From the NCBI RefSeq assembly GCF_000524195.1, contig NW_020170392.1, positions 831,933-895,932 on the forward strand: 64,000 nucleotides of DNA, written 5' to 3'. This stretch comes from Echinococcus granulosus. Taxonomy: Eukaryota; Platyhelminthes; Cestoda; Cyclophyllidea; Taeniidae. This document shows positions 36,401 through 50,847 of this stretch, piece after piece. The notes beneath the pieces were generated by a model. It had not been told where the DNA came from, did not search any database, and was given only the letters and a program-made list of their open reading frames with translations. A program made the translations under genes and the position numbers. Position 1 is the first letter of the stretch, and every line of letters starts with the position of its first letter.

Positions 36401-38736
36401 TGTGCAACATTCTACCTCTCTTAAGTCATAAGTACCGGTTTGACGTGAATACCATTCGTATGTTGAATGTTGAGAAAATTGACATGAAGGAGGAGCGAGG
36501 ATTCACACCACCGCTAAACTCTTAGCCGATGACTTTTAGTGCCTCCGAAATCTTAATTGCCCACTTTCCCGTGTTTTTACTACAAGTTTACGGTATGGCT
36601 TCCAAACGATTCTCAAAGTGTTGGTACATTAGCATGAATTATTAACTAGTGGAGGCATTATGACACTGATCCCATCAATCATCGGTATCCTCCACGGCCT
36701 CGTTTCAGCCCGAGTGCCTTTCTGGGTCAAAGCTTTGATAAAGAAGAAGAATAAGAGGTTGAAGGTAAATATAAATGACAATTTTCGTCAATATTTGACG
36801 CTGTGGATTGAAAGGTAGAAAAGTCAAATTGGTTGATAAAATCCAAACTTAAGAAGTCGTTAGTAGCAGAAACCAGACCCTTGGGTTTGTAAATCCTCGA
36901 GACAAATTAGTTTTACCTAAAACCAAAGAAGTGGTTAGTTATGAACGTAGTTGCCCTAAATCAAGGCTGTAACATTTTGAGATCTGATGACAGGAGAACT
37001 GGGAGGCAGACGCCCTTCAGAAGGGAAAATTTCCCATTAATTTTTGGAGCTATAGAGCTATTCGTCTAAATTAAAACTTGCTGTTGAACAATCGCATCCC
37101 TTCCACACTCTACTGATCATACAGAAAATGTTGCCTCTTTTTTCTTCTTCACTCAAACTAGCAGAATGTTAATTTCCAGCAGCAATCAGTGGCTTCCGTT
37201 GCCACCCATTTCTTCGAATGCATAAAATTGGCGACCGCATTATCTTGAACGGCGGTGACTCATCGGGTCAAAGATAAAAATCCTTCTCCTTCCAGTTTAT
37301 GGTTGTGACAGCGTACTCACTTTTGACACCACGAACAAGATTAAGTCAGGTGACATAACCAGTAAATAGGTTGATTACCACACAACTTCAAAACATGTTC
37401 ATGGTTGTTTAACTTGTCGCTGTTGATAAACGGCTCTACACTCCTTACTTATGCTGCCATTGTTCTGGCTCCTTTGTACGTTAATAACAAAGCTAACACA
37501 TGCTGTCCTGGAGTAGCTTGAGAGCCCCATCAGGGCTGCAGAACTCACTTCGAGATTGACGATTCAGATTTTGCAGAGAGGAGGCACCTACTGTTGATGG
37601 ATGACTTGCCAAAGAAGAACCGCCGAAATTGTGCCGATGATTTATAAACATGGTGAAGTCAAGCTCCGAGTAACGCTTAGCAATGAGCAAAACCGGATTC
37701 AACCGATGTTGAAATGGCCAAAAAGGGACTTTTACAATACCCACAGGAAGATCGTGGTTGATGACCACAAGCTTGTCACCTAATGGCATCATATGCGTCC
37801 AAAAGTTGAGCACTACCCATGCAGGCGCAGCCCCAAAATGCTGTTTTAATTTAACGGATTGGCTTACATTCCAAGCCTGTAGGCAAGAAGTAAAAGCCCG
37901 GAGCGATTATTTAACTCTTCAGAAAGTAGATTAGCCATTCTCGGAATGAATTAGGTCGAATAAAGGAATAAATCATTTCCGGAAATCGTTCACATTTTCT
38001 GCAAAAACGTGAAAAAAAGCCGAAATTTTCTCGGGGCAGGATGGATGTTTACTTTTCCGTAGTAAAAGAAGGAAATTTGAGAATCTGCTAAAAATAACAA
38101 CGACAGGTGTGCCGCCGTCAGTCGGAAACGAACAGTAAAAAGCAACAATTTCTCCCTCTCTTTCTCTCCGATTGTCACGATGCTGATTAATAGACTTTAC
38201 GAAAAAGCTGCGTTTCTTAATCCCCCGATTAATCTGGCAAATGGGATATTAAAACGGATTTAGGGAAAGCGCTTATTTAAGCATCTCCTGGACGCCTATT
38301 CTAATGGCAATCATTGGGGGGCTGTCAAGGGTGCAATATACCATCTGCCATGACAATCTGGTTGATGCCTGATGCCCGGTGGATCCACCTTGTTTCCACT
38401 ATTCATGTTAGCAGTCCGGAGTGTAGCAAAGTAGATTTTCTATCAACGCCTTAATGGGCTACTTTAATTCGTGATCCGAGCCGAATCAGTAGTCGTTAAC
38501 TTAAGTTGGAGAAATCTGTAAACTTCACAAAACAAAGTGCAACTTGTGATAATTCGTAGCATGCTGTTTTTGTCTGGAATGTAACTAAAATGTAGAAATT
38601 ATTTGGAGAAGACGGCCCTCAAAACTAATAAATGGAAAAGGACTTGTATGTTGTTTTGAATGCTCCCTGTCGAAAGTAGCACAAAAGGAGGCAAAAAAGT
38701 TTGATGGTTCGCTTGAATTTTCAGGTATTTACTGTC
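36401..38736. other. Non-coding, no gene recognised
   Basis: No recognised gene or repeat copy. The frames at 37,493-37,813 (minus) and 37,601-37,783 (plus) overlap on opposite strands and neither has a motif I know. Confidence 0.5.
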
Positions 38737-38907
38737 TGGATTACTTTGACAATTTATTTAACTCTTCGCTTCATTTTTGCGGGGCTTGAGGCTCAGCTCC
38801 TGTACTTCCCCGGGCGGCATGGCCTCCGCAACACGCCAGTAGCCCCAGCCCCCGCCTCCACGTGGTCAACACACTTTCTCCCCGAGTACTGTCACCTTTC
38901 GTCTTCA
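38737..38907 (-). mobile_element. Solo LTR of TRIM-like retrotransposon (copy F)
   Basis: On the minus strand this 171-base copy runs from TGAAGACGAAAGGTGACAGT to AAAGTAATCCA. It keeps what look like consensus versions of the inner blocks: AGTACTCGGGGAGAAAGTG, GGGGCTACTGGCGTG, ATGCCGCCCGGGGAAGTACA, GCGAAGAGTTAAA. It is probably the least eroded LTR in the window. Sequence on both sides is unrelated to the element's interior, so it is a solo LTR. Confidence 0.7.
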
Positions 38908-40141
38908 GGGAAGTCTTGGGGCTCTACAAGTATGCCTTAAACATCTAGTGAGTGTTTTAACGTCATTTCGGACTAAAAAGTGAAAAAATTTGCGTAGCCA
39001 ACACATGCTGTACCCAAGAAAATTATTCCGGCACACCCAGGTCGCCTAAAACTCCTCAGCCGTCAACCAAATTAATTACTGAAGATAAACAAAATTTGCA
39101 TCTTTGACCTTTTTATGTTGTTATTATTTGCAAAGCGGCGTTTGTTGGTGGGCGTGTACGCTATTAGGATTTTTTGGGAAATAATTTAATGTTTATCTGC
39201 CTACTTAATTTGTTTTTGCATGCAAAATTCATTTGGACAGGCCTGACACACAACTCATGAAAAAAAACAGGCGCGTTAGCGTGCAAGTTAATGAAATGTT
39301 GGAGTCGAAAAAATGACTGTGGTCTTTACGGCTTGACTATTGGGCGAGTGAAAAAAAAAGACTTTGAGTTTGTAAATGCACCCGGCATTCTTCGGTGCCT
39401 CTTCCCATTTTCTAGTTGCAAATTAGTCAAAATTGTTATGCTATAGTACAAACGGCGATTTACCATTTAGATTTTGCGTTCCAACAGCATATGATTCGTT
39501 GGATTTGCCACTTCACAGGGGTGTGGGAAATGCTACTGAAGTGGACAATTTAGTAGCACTTGAAAATTGACTCTTGTGAGAAATTTGAAGATGTGAATAG
39601 ACAATGTCAGTTCCGAAAACATCGCTGGGATTGTGTTTATTTGAATCATCGTCAGCGCTTTCAATCTCGTTATCACCAAATTCAAGCAAAGTGACAAATT
39701 GTCGAAAAACAGGCAGACAACTCATACTTTGTCATGAATGGCGCTATTATGGTACAAAAAAACAACCGGAAAAACCCAAAAAAGAACTTATTAGGAACAA
39801 AATTAAAGGTCTAGTTGAAAAAGTTATGATTATAACGGATATCAGAAAGCAGAGTAAAGGCTTATTCGGCTATATTTTGAGAGTTATGCCATCGTTAACG
39901 TCCAGTGCGCTGGCTTGGAAAAAAACCACCGCTTTTATTCAGGTCTATGTTGGTGGAAAAAGGTTGGCGCTTCATTTCAGGCTTAAAAAAAGCCACTATT
40001 CGTACAAAAAAATTTTGAACTGGGGGTGGACGACGCGTGCTTGCCCGTGGGTGTGTGCGTTAGCACATGGGGACATCTCCAAGTCGAAGAGACACGCGCA
40101 CGCCCTCGAGAGAAATCGTCCAACCAGTGGCACAAACTAAC

Positions 40142-40220
40142 GGATGGACGGACGGACAGAGGGGAAGCTAAACAGTCAATTTTGCTGACGCACGCACTCA
40201 CGCACGTACGCACGCGCACG
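40142..40220 (+). repeat. Short tandem patch (GGAC)n and (CACG)n
   Basis: GGATGGACGGACGGACAG at 40,142-40,159 is followed, after about 30 bases, by an alternating purine-pyrimidine run of CGCACGCAC/CACGTACGCACGCGCACG type ending at 40,220. Similar CACGCAC runs occur near 6,885, 18,930 and 32,712. Confidence 0.7.
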
Positions 40221-43200
40221 TTTCCATAATCGAAAGCAAGGGGCAGATAGAGGTAGAGAATGGCAAAAAGGTCGCATTGAGTTGTATTTTTACGCATCCG
40301 TTATGTCCGGCTCCCCTGTGTGTGTGCATTTACCATGGGTGGGCAAAAGAGAGCGAGGACGAGACATGGGGATGTGATTGGACAAGAAGACCGCCTAGGC
40401 TACGACTCACCGTGCATAAGATGGAATCATGGCCATTTACGTTCTTTAGTTCACGTTAGAAAGAAGTAAACAGTACTCTTTGCTCTTTGCACAGTGAACT
40501 GAAGTAAGATTTTGGCTCAGTATTCCGTTATTTAAGGTTCCGAATAAATCCAGCTGCCATGTTTGTGTGCACTTTTTGACATCCAACATGGGTGTGGTCT
40601 TTTAACTGTGATAGAAATTGGTAAGGTCAGAAGTGTGAGAACCAGTTTATGTATTTTGAAATCTAAAAAATACCTTTTATGAGAAATGTGTTGCGTGGAA
40701 TACTCGAACACTAAGCTATTTAACTCGAATATACGTAGCACAATCACCACTTTTTACGCCATTGTAAGTCGCATCTCCTAAAAGTATCCTGTCAAAGTAC
40801 TGATTCGGGATTCTATGGGAAAATCTAACACAATGACTGCTAAATAACGCAAAAATAGATTTTTCAAAATCTAGCACAGACATCATTTCGAATTAAGACA
40901 TTGTAGTCATTCGATTTGCCAAAATGGAAAGTAGTTCCAGCATGAATAGAACTCCAGCAATATATGCTGATTTTATAAAAGTCGGCTTTTTTGGAATCAT
41001 TAAATACCCGCCCAAATAGCCTAAGCTACTGGAGACCTTGAAGCGAGCTTGAAACAAATGATGATATTATTTTTACTCGTTTTGTGTGCGTGAAAAATAA
41101 TCCCTTGTTTGCTTTGACGAAAAAATCCAGCATAGGTCTAATTTATTCAACAGTAAACTCCTTGGCACAATGATAAGACCGTTTTGTTGTTGAGGCAAAG
41201 TAACTGGACAAAGGCAAACAGGAGGTCGTTTTTTCGCGTTACAAAAGTTAGCACACACGCGCTTGTTTGGCAGGATGGTAATTAAAACGGTTAAAGATGA
41301 ATTTTATCTTTTCTCTTCAAGGTAAATGAAAGATCAACTATCTGTCTAAGCATGTTTAGGAGTAGTCGTTTTGCGAATTTAAAGCTGCAGCAGAGCAGTG
41401 TAACGCATTTACTAAGAGACTGCCAATCTCGGCGTCAACGGGGCGTTTTGCATATTCTTTCTCTTAATGTTTGGCCATTACAAAATAAATATTCGTTCAG
41501 ATCGTTGGTAAAGCGAGCAATATTCGTTACTGTCATGCGTTTTATTGCGCATTAACTACGGGGCAATAAATAGTGGTAAAATACAATGAACCCGGCTCCT
41601 GGTCGTGCCTACGATGCCATGAGTACCAGCAAAGATCTTCCTGCAGCCATTATCTCCTCTCGCTCAACAGCACTTAGAGAGAAACAAAAGCGAATGGGGA
41701 GGGCTTTTGCGCAGAAAAAAATTAAAAAACCCGACATTTTGAGGGGAGCTGGTGGAAAGTGGAAGCAAAACAAGAACACAAAGTAAAGTAGAAGACATAA
41801 ATGCGGTAAATATGCTCTCTTTCGTTTTCTTTGACATTTACTTAGCTAATCTCTTAACACGGTAAAAAGAAGCAATTTTGTCGCGGTTGCAGCCTATCTA
41901 CCTTTGCGGCTTCGAAGACAAAATGAATAACTAGAGTCCAGGGTACGACGGCCAATTGAGCCCTACTTTTTAACTAAATGCACCTTGTTTCATACCGTTT
42001 TTATTGTTTTTATCGACTAGGTAGAAGTATAAAAGCAAAATCAGGCTAAAAAAACATTTTGCTGTTATTGTAAAAATAAGTACACCAATAATACTTAAGT
42101 GCGCGCAAAAAGACGCTTTGTGTATCAGCATAAACAATTCCTATTTTTTCAAACCAGTTTTGGCCTTTCTTGCATTTTTCATTCACTGAATGCAAATAAC
42201 GGTGCTAAGCAGCGTTTATCACTTCCTCGCCCCAAAGTAATTTTTTATATTCATCACTAATTGAGCAGTATACTTGTCGAATAAAAAAAACCTCCATCTG
42301 AGCTGCGCTTTTAAATGGTTGGGTGAACACCTACTGAAACGTGCAAAAGTAGTGTAGTTTGACCATCAAACGCAGTCATTGTAAAACACCGGTGTGACGG
42401 ACCACTTTTTCGTTGCACTTACTCGTTTTATCGTGCAGGTAGCATGGCATTCTGTCCATGATATCTGCTACCAAACCATCAGTGCCTCCACGCATTCTGA
42501 GGCTGCACCTGAGCTCACAATTCACGCAACATTGCCAGGTAGGACTGGAGTGTCCAAAATAATTTAGCCTCAGAATAATCAACAAATGATGTCATTCTAG
42601 TAACCATTGGTCACTATGTATTTGTAGGTTGCCAGTCTTGACTAAGAACAAGGAAATCGTAAGCGACTTAAATCGGTGAAAGAAAAAATAGCAGTTCCAT
42701 CATGATAAACACACTATGAGCATAATTTTTGTGTAGGTAAGAATTTTCTTTAAATATTCGGAATGAAACGAAATTTAATTTAGCTGGTTTCTTTCAGATC
42801 AGGTAGAAGTCGAAAGCTGTCGGAGAGAAACAACCATTAAGTGGTACTTTTGACTGGTTCTCACCACCTTACCCACAACACTTAACACAGAGAGCTTATT
42901 TTGCTTGCTGCAAGCATTTGTCCTAGGCATCAGTATAAAAACAGTAACATCAAACAAAAATTAAGCAACACAAAGAAAAGGCAATTTTCCAAAATATTTC
43001 TCACTAGATGGGAAAATGCAAGGGGAGCGGCTCTTGATAATTAAACAGTAACACTTATTCAGCAAGTGTCTAATATCGCAAACAATTTTAATGCAATTTT
43101 GGTTCTTCTGGGAGGATTTTACGTTAAATTACTACGTCTAATTCATGAGTACTTCCACTAAAAGCAGGTTTTGTCGCTACCCTTCATTGTTTAGTAAATA

Positions 43201-46200
43201 TTCCATTACAAGGAAGAAAGAAGTTAAAAAGATCGATGTATTCTGTTTTGAACCTCTCAAAAACCTTACTGGGGACACACGCACTCCCTTCTCCATTAGA
43301 ACAGATTCCTTAGTTTAAACACTCAAATTAGCATAAGCTTATGACCTACAAGCCGCCAAGCGAGGATCTGCTGTTGAATACATGAGATTGGTGTTTTTGC
43401 GTGGAATCATCGACAAGTGTGCAGGAAATGGTCCGCTTTAGCGAGACACACTCTTGGAACGCATGACTTAGCGCGTTTTCCAGCAATAAGAGCAAAAATT
43501 TGATCCAAATGACGGAAATCGCTTTAAAATACAGGTTGTAAGATATAGTTTTATAGAAATTTTTACCCTAACACTCCAGTACCTAACTCTCAGGGCGCTA
43601 AACGAGGATCTTTTGCCACCTCAATCAAACACCGTAGGAATCAAGAGAATGGGCAACTTACTTGAATTCATTTTATTCAAATCGAGCGCCCGTACTCAGT
43701 TCCATAGAGCACTTTTCTGCCGCACGTAGCAGACGGCCTATTTCAAATGCATGCCGGGTGGATGCTTTACTAGTCAATCCCTAACAGTAGTCAACCCACA
43801 CCCAATCGTTTTATGCTGCTAAGATACAACTACTTATTACTTAAATTTTACTCTGAAGAAGAGATAAACTCTTGGAGATCCCGCATCTATGCGTTAAGTC
43901 ATTCTAGATGCTACCCACAGCTCTACAGCTATCAAGAGCGACCTATTCCATTGTTGAGCGCACATGTGGAGCAACCACACTGTTCATTTGGGTTTATTCC
44001 ATAACAGTTAATAATTTGCCTCTGGTATACTAATTTTATTTGGAGGTGTCTCGAATGTTCCCTTAGTTCTTCTCACTTAAAGGGGCTCCATGAAAGCAAT
44101 TCTCGGATTGCCTAGAGCCAACCTGATTCTATGGAAGTTTTAGACCCCAGGGTTGTATTAAACGATCCATACCCTTATGTGTGGTAAATTTGAGACAAGC
44201 AATGCGGAATCAGCTATTTAATCACCACGACCCGACACCCCCCCCCCCTTACTAGGAAAATCCTGCCACCTTGCACCCGCTCCATTCGACTCTGCTGACA
44301 TCATGTAGAAAACTCCTCATTTCCAAACCTTTCTACCCATCTACCTGTCCGCCCATTATGTGGGGATGCAAAGGTGTGAACACTAATTTTTTCCATTCTC
44401 TCTCCCCCTTTTTCCTGACCTTTCTACATCCAACGCACGCTCTTTCGTGCATGTATTTGCATGTTTCGACGTTTTCTAGCCTTTTAAGCATTCGCTTCAC
44501 TACTCTGCAAACTAGTAACAGGTGTGTGAGCAGTTGTTTTTGACCCCACTTCGTTTTAAAACGCAAGCGCACACTCCTTCTTTCCTTGTCAAAGTGTTCT
44601 TCGTGCTTCTGCTTTGCTCCCAGCGACTTTTCTTACAATGCCTTCACACAGGACAGAAGAAATCAGTGAACGGGTGATTAAGAGGAAGAGATAGAGACAG
44701 AGACAGTAATGCCGACGGTGATAAAGTGGTCAATACACAGGGCTCACACACAAACCTATGTCGATGCGACGCGACACTGTGAGTGTAGCTAGGCAATTGT
44801 GTTGCATAATAATTATTTCGAAAAAAAGAACTTTCAAAAGCTACAAATCGGCAAGTTATTCTCGTATCTTGGCGAAACGGGAACAATAAAGAGAAGTAGT
44901 CTCCCACCGAATGGCATGCTGGAATATGTTTCTACATTACTACTCTATGGAGACTGGCTACGTTGAAGACTATTTTGTTCCTAAAGGCACCATTTAATTT
45001 GATATCCATGGTACTGTAATGATTTGGTTACGTTGGGGAAGTTCGGGTCCATTTGACTCTTCATTTTTCTCAGTATCAATTTCACAGTCAATAACCTACT
45101 ACAGCTGTGTTCTAGATGAATCCCCTAGTAAAATCTTGCACTAAACGCTTTTGGAGTCGGTTTAACCATGATTTTCCAACGCAAACCGTCACCGTTCGTT
45201 AATCTAGAGCGTCCCTTCAATCATCATTTAGAAAAGTGCCCTCGCTCTCTGTGCTTCGGGAGAGTGTGAATACACTGAAATGTGAGACTTTGACCGTCAT
45301 GGAAGAACCCAGTCCGATATATATAATTTGGGTATATACGCAGAGGTGGTATGTGGGTTGATGGGAAAAGTCATACACAATCGCCGTCACAATTCCTTTT
45401 GAGGCGAAAAAGAGGCACGAATAACTAACCAGAATGTATTTCAATGCAATTAAGAAGAAAAATTGCTTGCATTTCTTCGTAGCGAATTAGGAAAGATTTA
45501 AAGCCATGGTATTTGCTCTTATCCACCACCAATGCTTTTCCATTCTTTGAAACAAAACTTAGCAGAATTTGACCGGATTCCTCTAAGAGTTACAAATTCT
45601 TTCCTTCCATAGGAACGCTAGTCCCAAATTGTTCATTATTAAAAAAGGGTTTTAGCAGAAATAATTTTACAAAAAAAGAAGAGGACTAGCAGTCAGTCGT
45701 GCCTGAACACGTAATACGACCTTTCAGTCTGGCAGGCTAACCGTAAGTGCAGTCTAACATAAGAGATGTCACCAGACGTGAAGGTGGATGCCAAATCCAC
45801 ACAAAATTTGCCTCAAAGAAATCATTCAAAACGCATCCGCGTCTGAGTGCTCACTACTAGAGCAAAGTGGCCTCTATGAATAAATTGCGAAGTTTGACAA
45901 TGTTCATACCACTGTGGTGGATAGAATACTCCAGGAGTTAATTCGGAAGCTTTGAAACGAATCGACAATGGGAGAAAAAACGGTCGAAGAGATTACAGAA
46001 AAGCTGAATGTGAGTGGTCTGATAAACGATAATCGTAAGATTAGCAAACATACTCATCAAAGAAACTGGCAAAGGGACGAAAACGTAGGGGACTAAATGC
46101 CCACTCCCAAAACCCGGCCCGTCATCATGATGAAAAGTAAAAATAAAGAAAAGATTATGCACGTAGCCTTGAGACGTAAAGGTCTGAAGAGTGGCAAGTG

Positions 46201-49200
46201 TCTAAATATGATCTTCTGATATTTCGAACAATCAGGAAACAAACGAGATGCTGGGGACTACGAGAAATCAAGAAAAGCACTCAATTCTCACGAGGTTGAA
46301 GAGACCGATTATCAACATAAAAATGAAATTATTCTCAGACAAAGAACATCCTGCGCCTAGGTCATCGTTTTCTACTCAATCACCGCAACCAGGCATTACA
46401 AACGGGCAACGAACACAAGTCCCATCGGGAGGGGAAGTCGAACGTCACATTTAGGTGATGCAGGCAAAGAACTCGTGAGTACTGTAAAGAGGAATCGTTG
46501 ATCCCTCCTAAAGGACACCCTTGAAAACGACTCTGATGTAGGACAGTGGAAGAGCTTACACGGTTCCGATCTTTCATTCCACTTAGCCATTCCTAAAACT
46601 GATGAAGAATCAAATGCCTGTTTAACTACCCAAACCAATTTTGTTGCCATTATGGCAATTTTTGATCAAATCACAAATGTGAACATGCATCTTCTCCTCT
46701 CTAGCGATACTCGCGATTATATTTACGAAGGGTGCTACAGGAGGAATGGGAAACGGTTGTCTTGACAAAAAAGGAGAGAGGTCTAGCCACTGTGTCAATA
46801 ACATTTTTTTATCGGGGGAATAAATACCATCCTACAAGATCTTCGAAATGATGAATAGGAGTGTGAGCTGGAGGTGGGGGGAACAAAAGGCGGCGAGACG
46901 TCCCGTGGTGCGCTGTGGAATTCGCCATCAAAACAGTCGAGTGGATAAGTAGAAGGAAAACGCCAAAAATGTCAGACACCCAAATGACGCAGTTGAAGTG
47001 CTACCTTCGGCTTTTTTTATTCGGTGCGTTTACAAAGCCGTTTTTTAGTTTATGCAAAAAGTGATTAATTGCTCCACTTTTGCACTAATCACATCCGTTA
47101 CCGTGATATTTGGACTTAATTTTCCAGTTCTTAAAATCCCAACTCCCCCAATAGATTTCTATTTGAATTTTTTTTTCTCCTGAAAGGTGGTGCTGTTAGA
47201 ATGACTTTATTTCCTACTTTTAGCATCTTAAGACCTAGTTCGAAGCAAGAAATGATCATCTAGTTAGAGTACTTAGTAAATCAAATAAAAAGTAGAATCA
47301 GGCAGCCGTTTAGCCTGAAATGACCTACTGCTCTAGTTGTACTCCGTTGACAGGCATCACAGTTCTTGGAGAATTGACAAATTCAAAGAATTAAGAGTGC
47401 TGGCCATCAGAATCCCCTTAAAAGAATTTGAAACTTATTAATCAACAACTGTCAGTGGTGGAAGGTCAACAACGTTTCGGGGTTTGTTCAGTTGTGGCAG
47501 ATAATCAACAAACGTAGTTTAAACTTCGATGCTACCTCCAGCCCAGCTTCCCACTCTGTGTCAAATAAAACAGACGGGTTAAGAATTTGAAAACTACCAC
47601 TTCTAGTTCCATTACCTCACAAAGCCAAACACTTTAACAACACCTTAAAAGACAAAAGTGAGTACCTAAAAGATTGTACCGGGTCGCAAGTTCCACATTT
47701 ATAATTTTTATTGGAGACGGAAGGAAACCAAGTGTTGGGGGTGGCTCCATTCCATACTAGACATCGCAGCTATCCAGTCGGTGAAACTTATTTAAAGCAA
47801 ATAATGCAATTTCAGCCGTACTTATACATTTAAGACCGTCAGAGGTCGGGACAGAAAAAATGCCTAAATTTAGCTAAGAACGCGTCCTCTTTTATAGAAA
47901 CCTGTAATGTTACCCTTTACCTCACCCTAAGTTTTATCACTGGATCACCTTTTGGAAAGTAAACTGGCTTATCAAAACCAGGTCGACTTTGGGAAACACC
48001 TAAGTAGATTGAGCTATTGCCGCCTATAATGCAACAAATATAAGCCGCACTGTCAGTGAAAAGAATACGAACCGAAACGAGGTGATTTCAAAGCGATCTA
48101 CTCGACCATAAATCATCTTTGAGAAAAAGCGCTACCGAAATTCTCCACCGCATTTCAAAATACCTTAAAATATATTGTCAATTTTTGAAAAGGCATGTTA
48201 AAATTGTAGTGCATTTTAGCTGCTGATGGTGTCATTGTTGTTTCCAGGCGTCATGAAGCCCAAGAGGTCGGTGATTTATGATTTGCGTAGTCAACCTCCT
48301 TGTGGTTTTCTGTCCCACTTATACTTTCTTGGCAAGTGAACCGGAGCACGGTGGCGGAACAAGACGATCACAGGAGTCAGCGCCTAATTCAAAGGCTAAA
48401 TGCGTGCACACGTGTGACAATGCGTCGAATCATGAGACCTACTTATGCACAATTTGGAAAAAGAAACGTATGCATTTCCCGCCTCCTAAGACGGCTCCTT
48501 TTAGGTGGACAATTGAGTAAATTATGTGGGCATTTCGACAATGAAGACTGACGAAACGCTTCTGCGATAAAAATTACACTCCTTTATTAAGAAGCAACTT
48601 GCTATCAGCGTTAACACACACGTGACGTCGTTTCCTTATCACCTCATGAAAAGTTTCGCCAAACTATGCCGTAACCGGAGTGGTTAGATTTGGAGCAAAT
48701 CAGACCAGGACATTCACATTCTGGAGATGACAATATCTTTACTGAGCAGCGGTTAGCTTGCTCAAAGAACTAAGGACAACTAGTGTTGAACCACAGTAAT
48801 AAAACGTCTGGGTAGTTGTGGACACTACTCCCCTGAGAAGCGTTAATGGTTGTTGAAATGACTGGGTTCAATGATTTTGCAGAAGTGTAGTCTCGACTAA
48901 ATTGGAACGTTTTATACTTGCCCTGCTATTAGAGACCCGAAATTAGAAAAGCGAAGGTGAGGAACTTGACGGTAAGGGGAATATTTCAACTGGAACATCT
49001 GTTTTTTTTTGAATCTGGAACAATGTGTAATTCAATTTGCAAAAAAGTGGGAAAATTTATTACCAATTCAAAAGGTAACCATTTATTTTGTAAACGACGG
49101 TAAATTACTCAAGACCTTGGACTACTATTGTGAAAAAAAGCTCCTTTTCACAATTAAGCGAATAGAATTTTCACGTCGATTAGTGAAAAGTAGATTTGAC

Positions 49201-50847
49201 AAAATGGAACTCGATCTAATATCTGTTCAAATTATTTTCACCAACAGACTAATTACTGAAATTATGACCACAACAGTTCCGCAAATAGAATAGAAGCACT
49301 TTTAACCTATCAAGGGAACTCTGATGATAGCATAAAATTTGATCTCCTTTCTTGAAAAGTGCAAAAAAAGGATCGCAAAACAAAAGACACCAGCACTTTT
49401 CCAGTATTGGTTTGCGGTGCCGTCGAGCTAATTGCCTCCTGATGGAAATCAGTTTCACTAGCCCAGACGACATTAAATATTCCTATTACTAGAAGGTAAT
49501 TATATGTTCAAATACCTAAAACAGATAATTCCAACAGGTGTAATCGCTGGAATATCTGCACCACGATAAAAGGCATCACAACTATGAGAGGAGAATATAG
49601 TGGTGGTAACCATAATAAGTTGGCATGAAAAAGCCTGCCCCTGACATCGTCATGCATCACCCATTGTCAGAACCACAAGTTTCTCAAGTCAACTTGGGGA
49701 AGGGTGAAGTATGAATCAGATTAACTTCGCTGATAAGGTTAATCTAGCAAGGGGTGAAAAAAAAAACAAATCGACTTTTTCGTCTGGGCCTCCAGCACAT
49801 TAGCCTGACAGGATATTAATTTAAGTGGAGGAAAAAGGGCTTAACGAATGCTGGGTTATGTCGACAGCAAATTCGATTACAAAATGCTGTTTCAGAAGCC
49901 ATTCAACCACTCAGCCTATCAAACGCCGCTTTGGGTAAACACCGCTTTCTAGAGGAAGCAAAACCTACAGACTCTCAGCCAGTGGTAAAGTCGTCTTATG
50001 GAACCAAAAATGGGAAATATGCATCACTGAGTTGAAAGTGTTAATAATGAGGAGCCATTTACAGCACAGTTATCCATGGCTCACTATTAGCCAACTAAGT
50101 CCCTCATATGATTCACAACGACTCTCATGTCCAAAATAATACGAAACCTATAAAGCCATAACATTGACTTAAGGCAAAAACTGAGGGAAAAGCGTATTTA
50201 AAGTATTTGTGGTCGATGGGTAGTTGATTTATGTGTATATTTGACCAAGTGGGCCTTTCCGCACTTCCACGAGTTGACTCCCAAAATAGCAACATGAAGA
50301 ATCCTTCATGCCACCTCTATTGCTTGTCTTCTGGCCATCCTGTACGTCACGAATAAATTCGCCACCACGCTTGCTTGTTTTGTACCGCCTCCAAGGCCAA
50401 CTCAAGAGCCACACTGGTGGAACTGTTGGCGAGTTGCCGACTGAACAATGCACAACAAAATTGGAAAAGAAAGGCAACCGCCATTAATAAAAGAATTTGT
50501 AGCAGCTCACAACAAAAGAAACGGCAGAACTGTGTCGATACTTGCCAGCCAACTCAATTTCAAGTTCTGCATAATGGCTAGCAATAGAGACTAGGATCTA
50601 ACCGAACGAATTATGGTTATGACCTGAGAAGAAGCTATTCTTCTGTTGCTTCAAGATAAATTTCCATAAAAAACCAAACGATACGAAATAAGCTTGCTGT
50701 AGGGCACCGTCCGGCCTTTGGCACTACTTTAAATAAGGGAGATCTACTCAGTTATCCCATCTAAAACCACGGCCTGTAATATTGAGATAAAAAAACCTTC
50801 TTACCAAATCTATCGTCCCAATCTTATTCGTCTCGAAATTGATTAAG

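Noticed and set aside
39604..40140. 178-codon frame on the plus strand
   Set aside because: No domain or splice context; it is Lys-rich from A-runs and its end crosses simple sequence. Its length is compatible with chance in a window this size.
49009..49293. 94-codon AT-rich plus frame
   Set aside because: Lys/Ile/Phe-rich composition reflects AT-rich DNA; no domain or splice sites.
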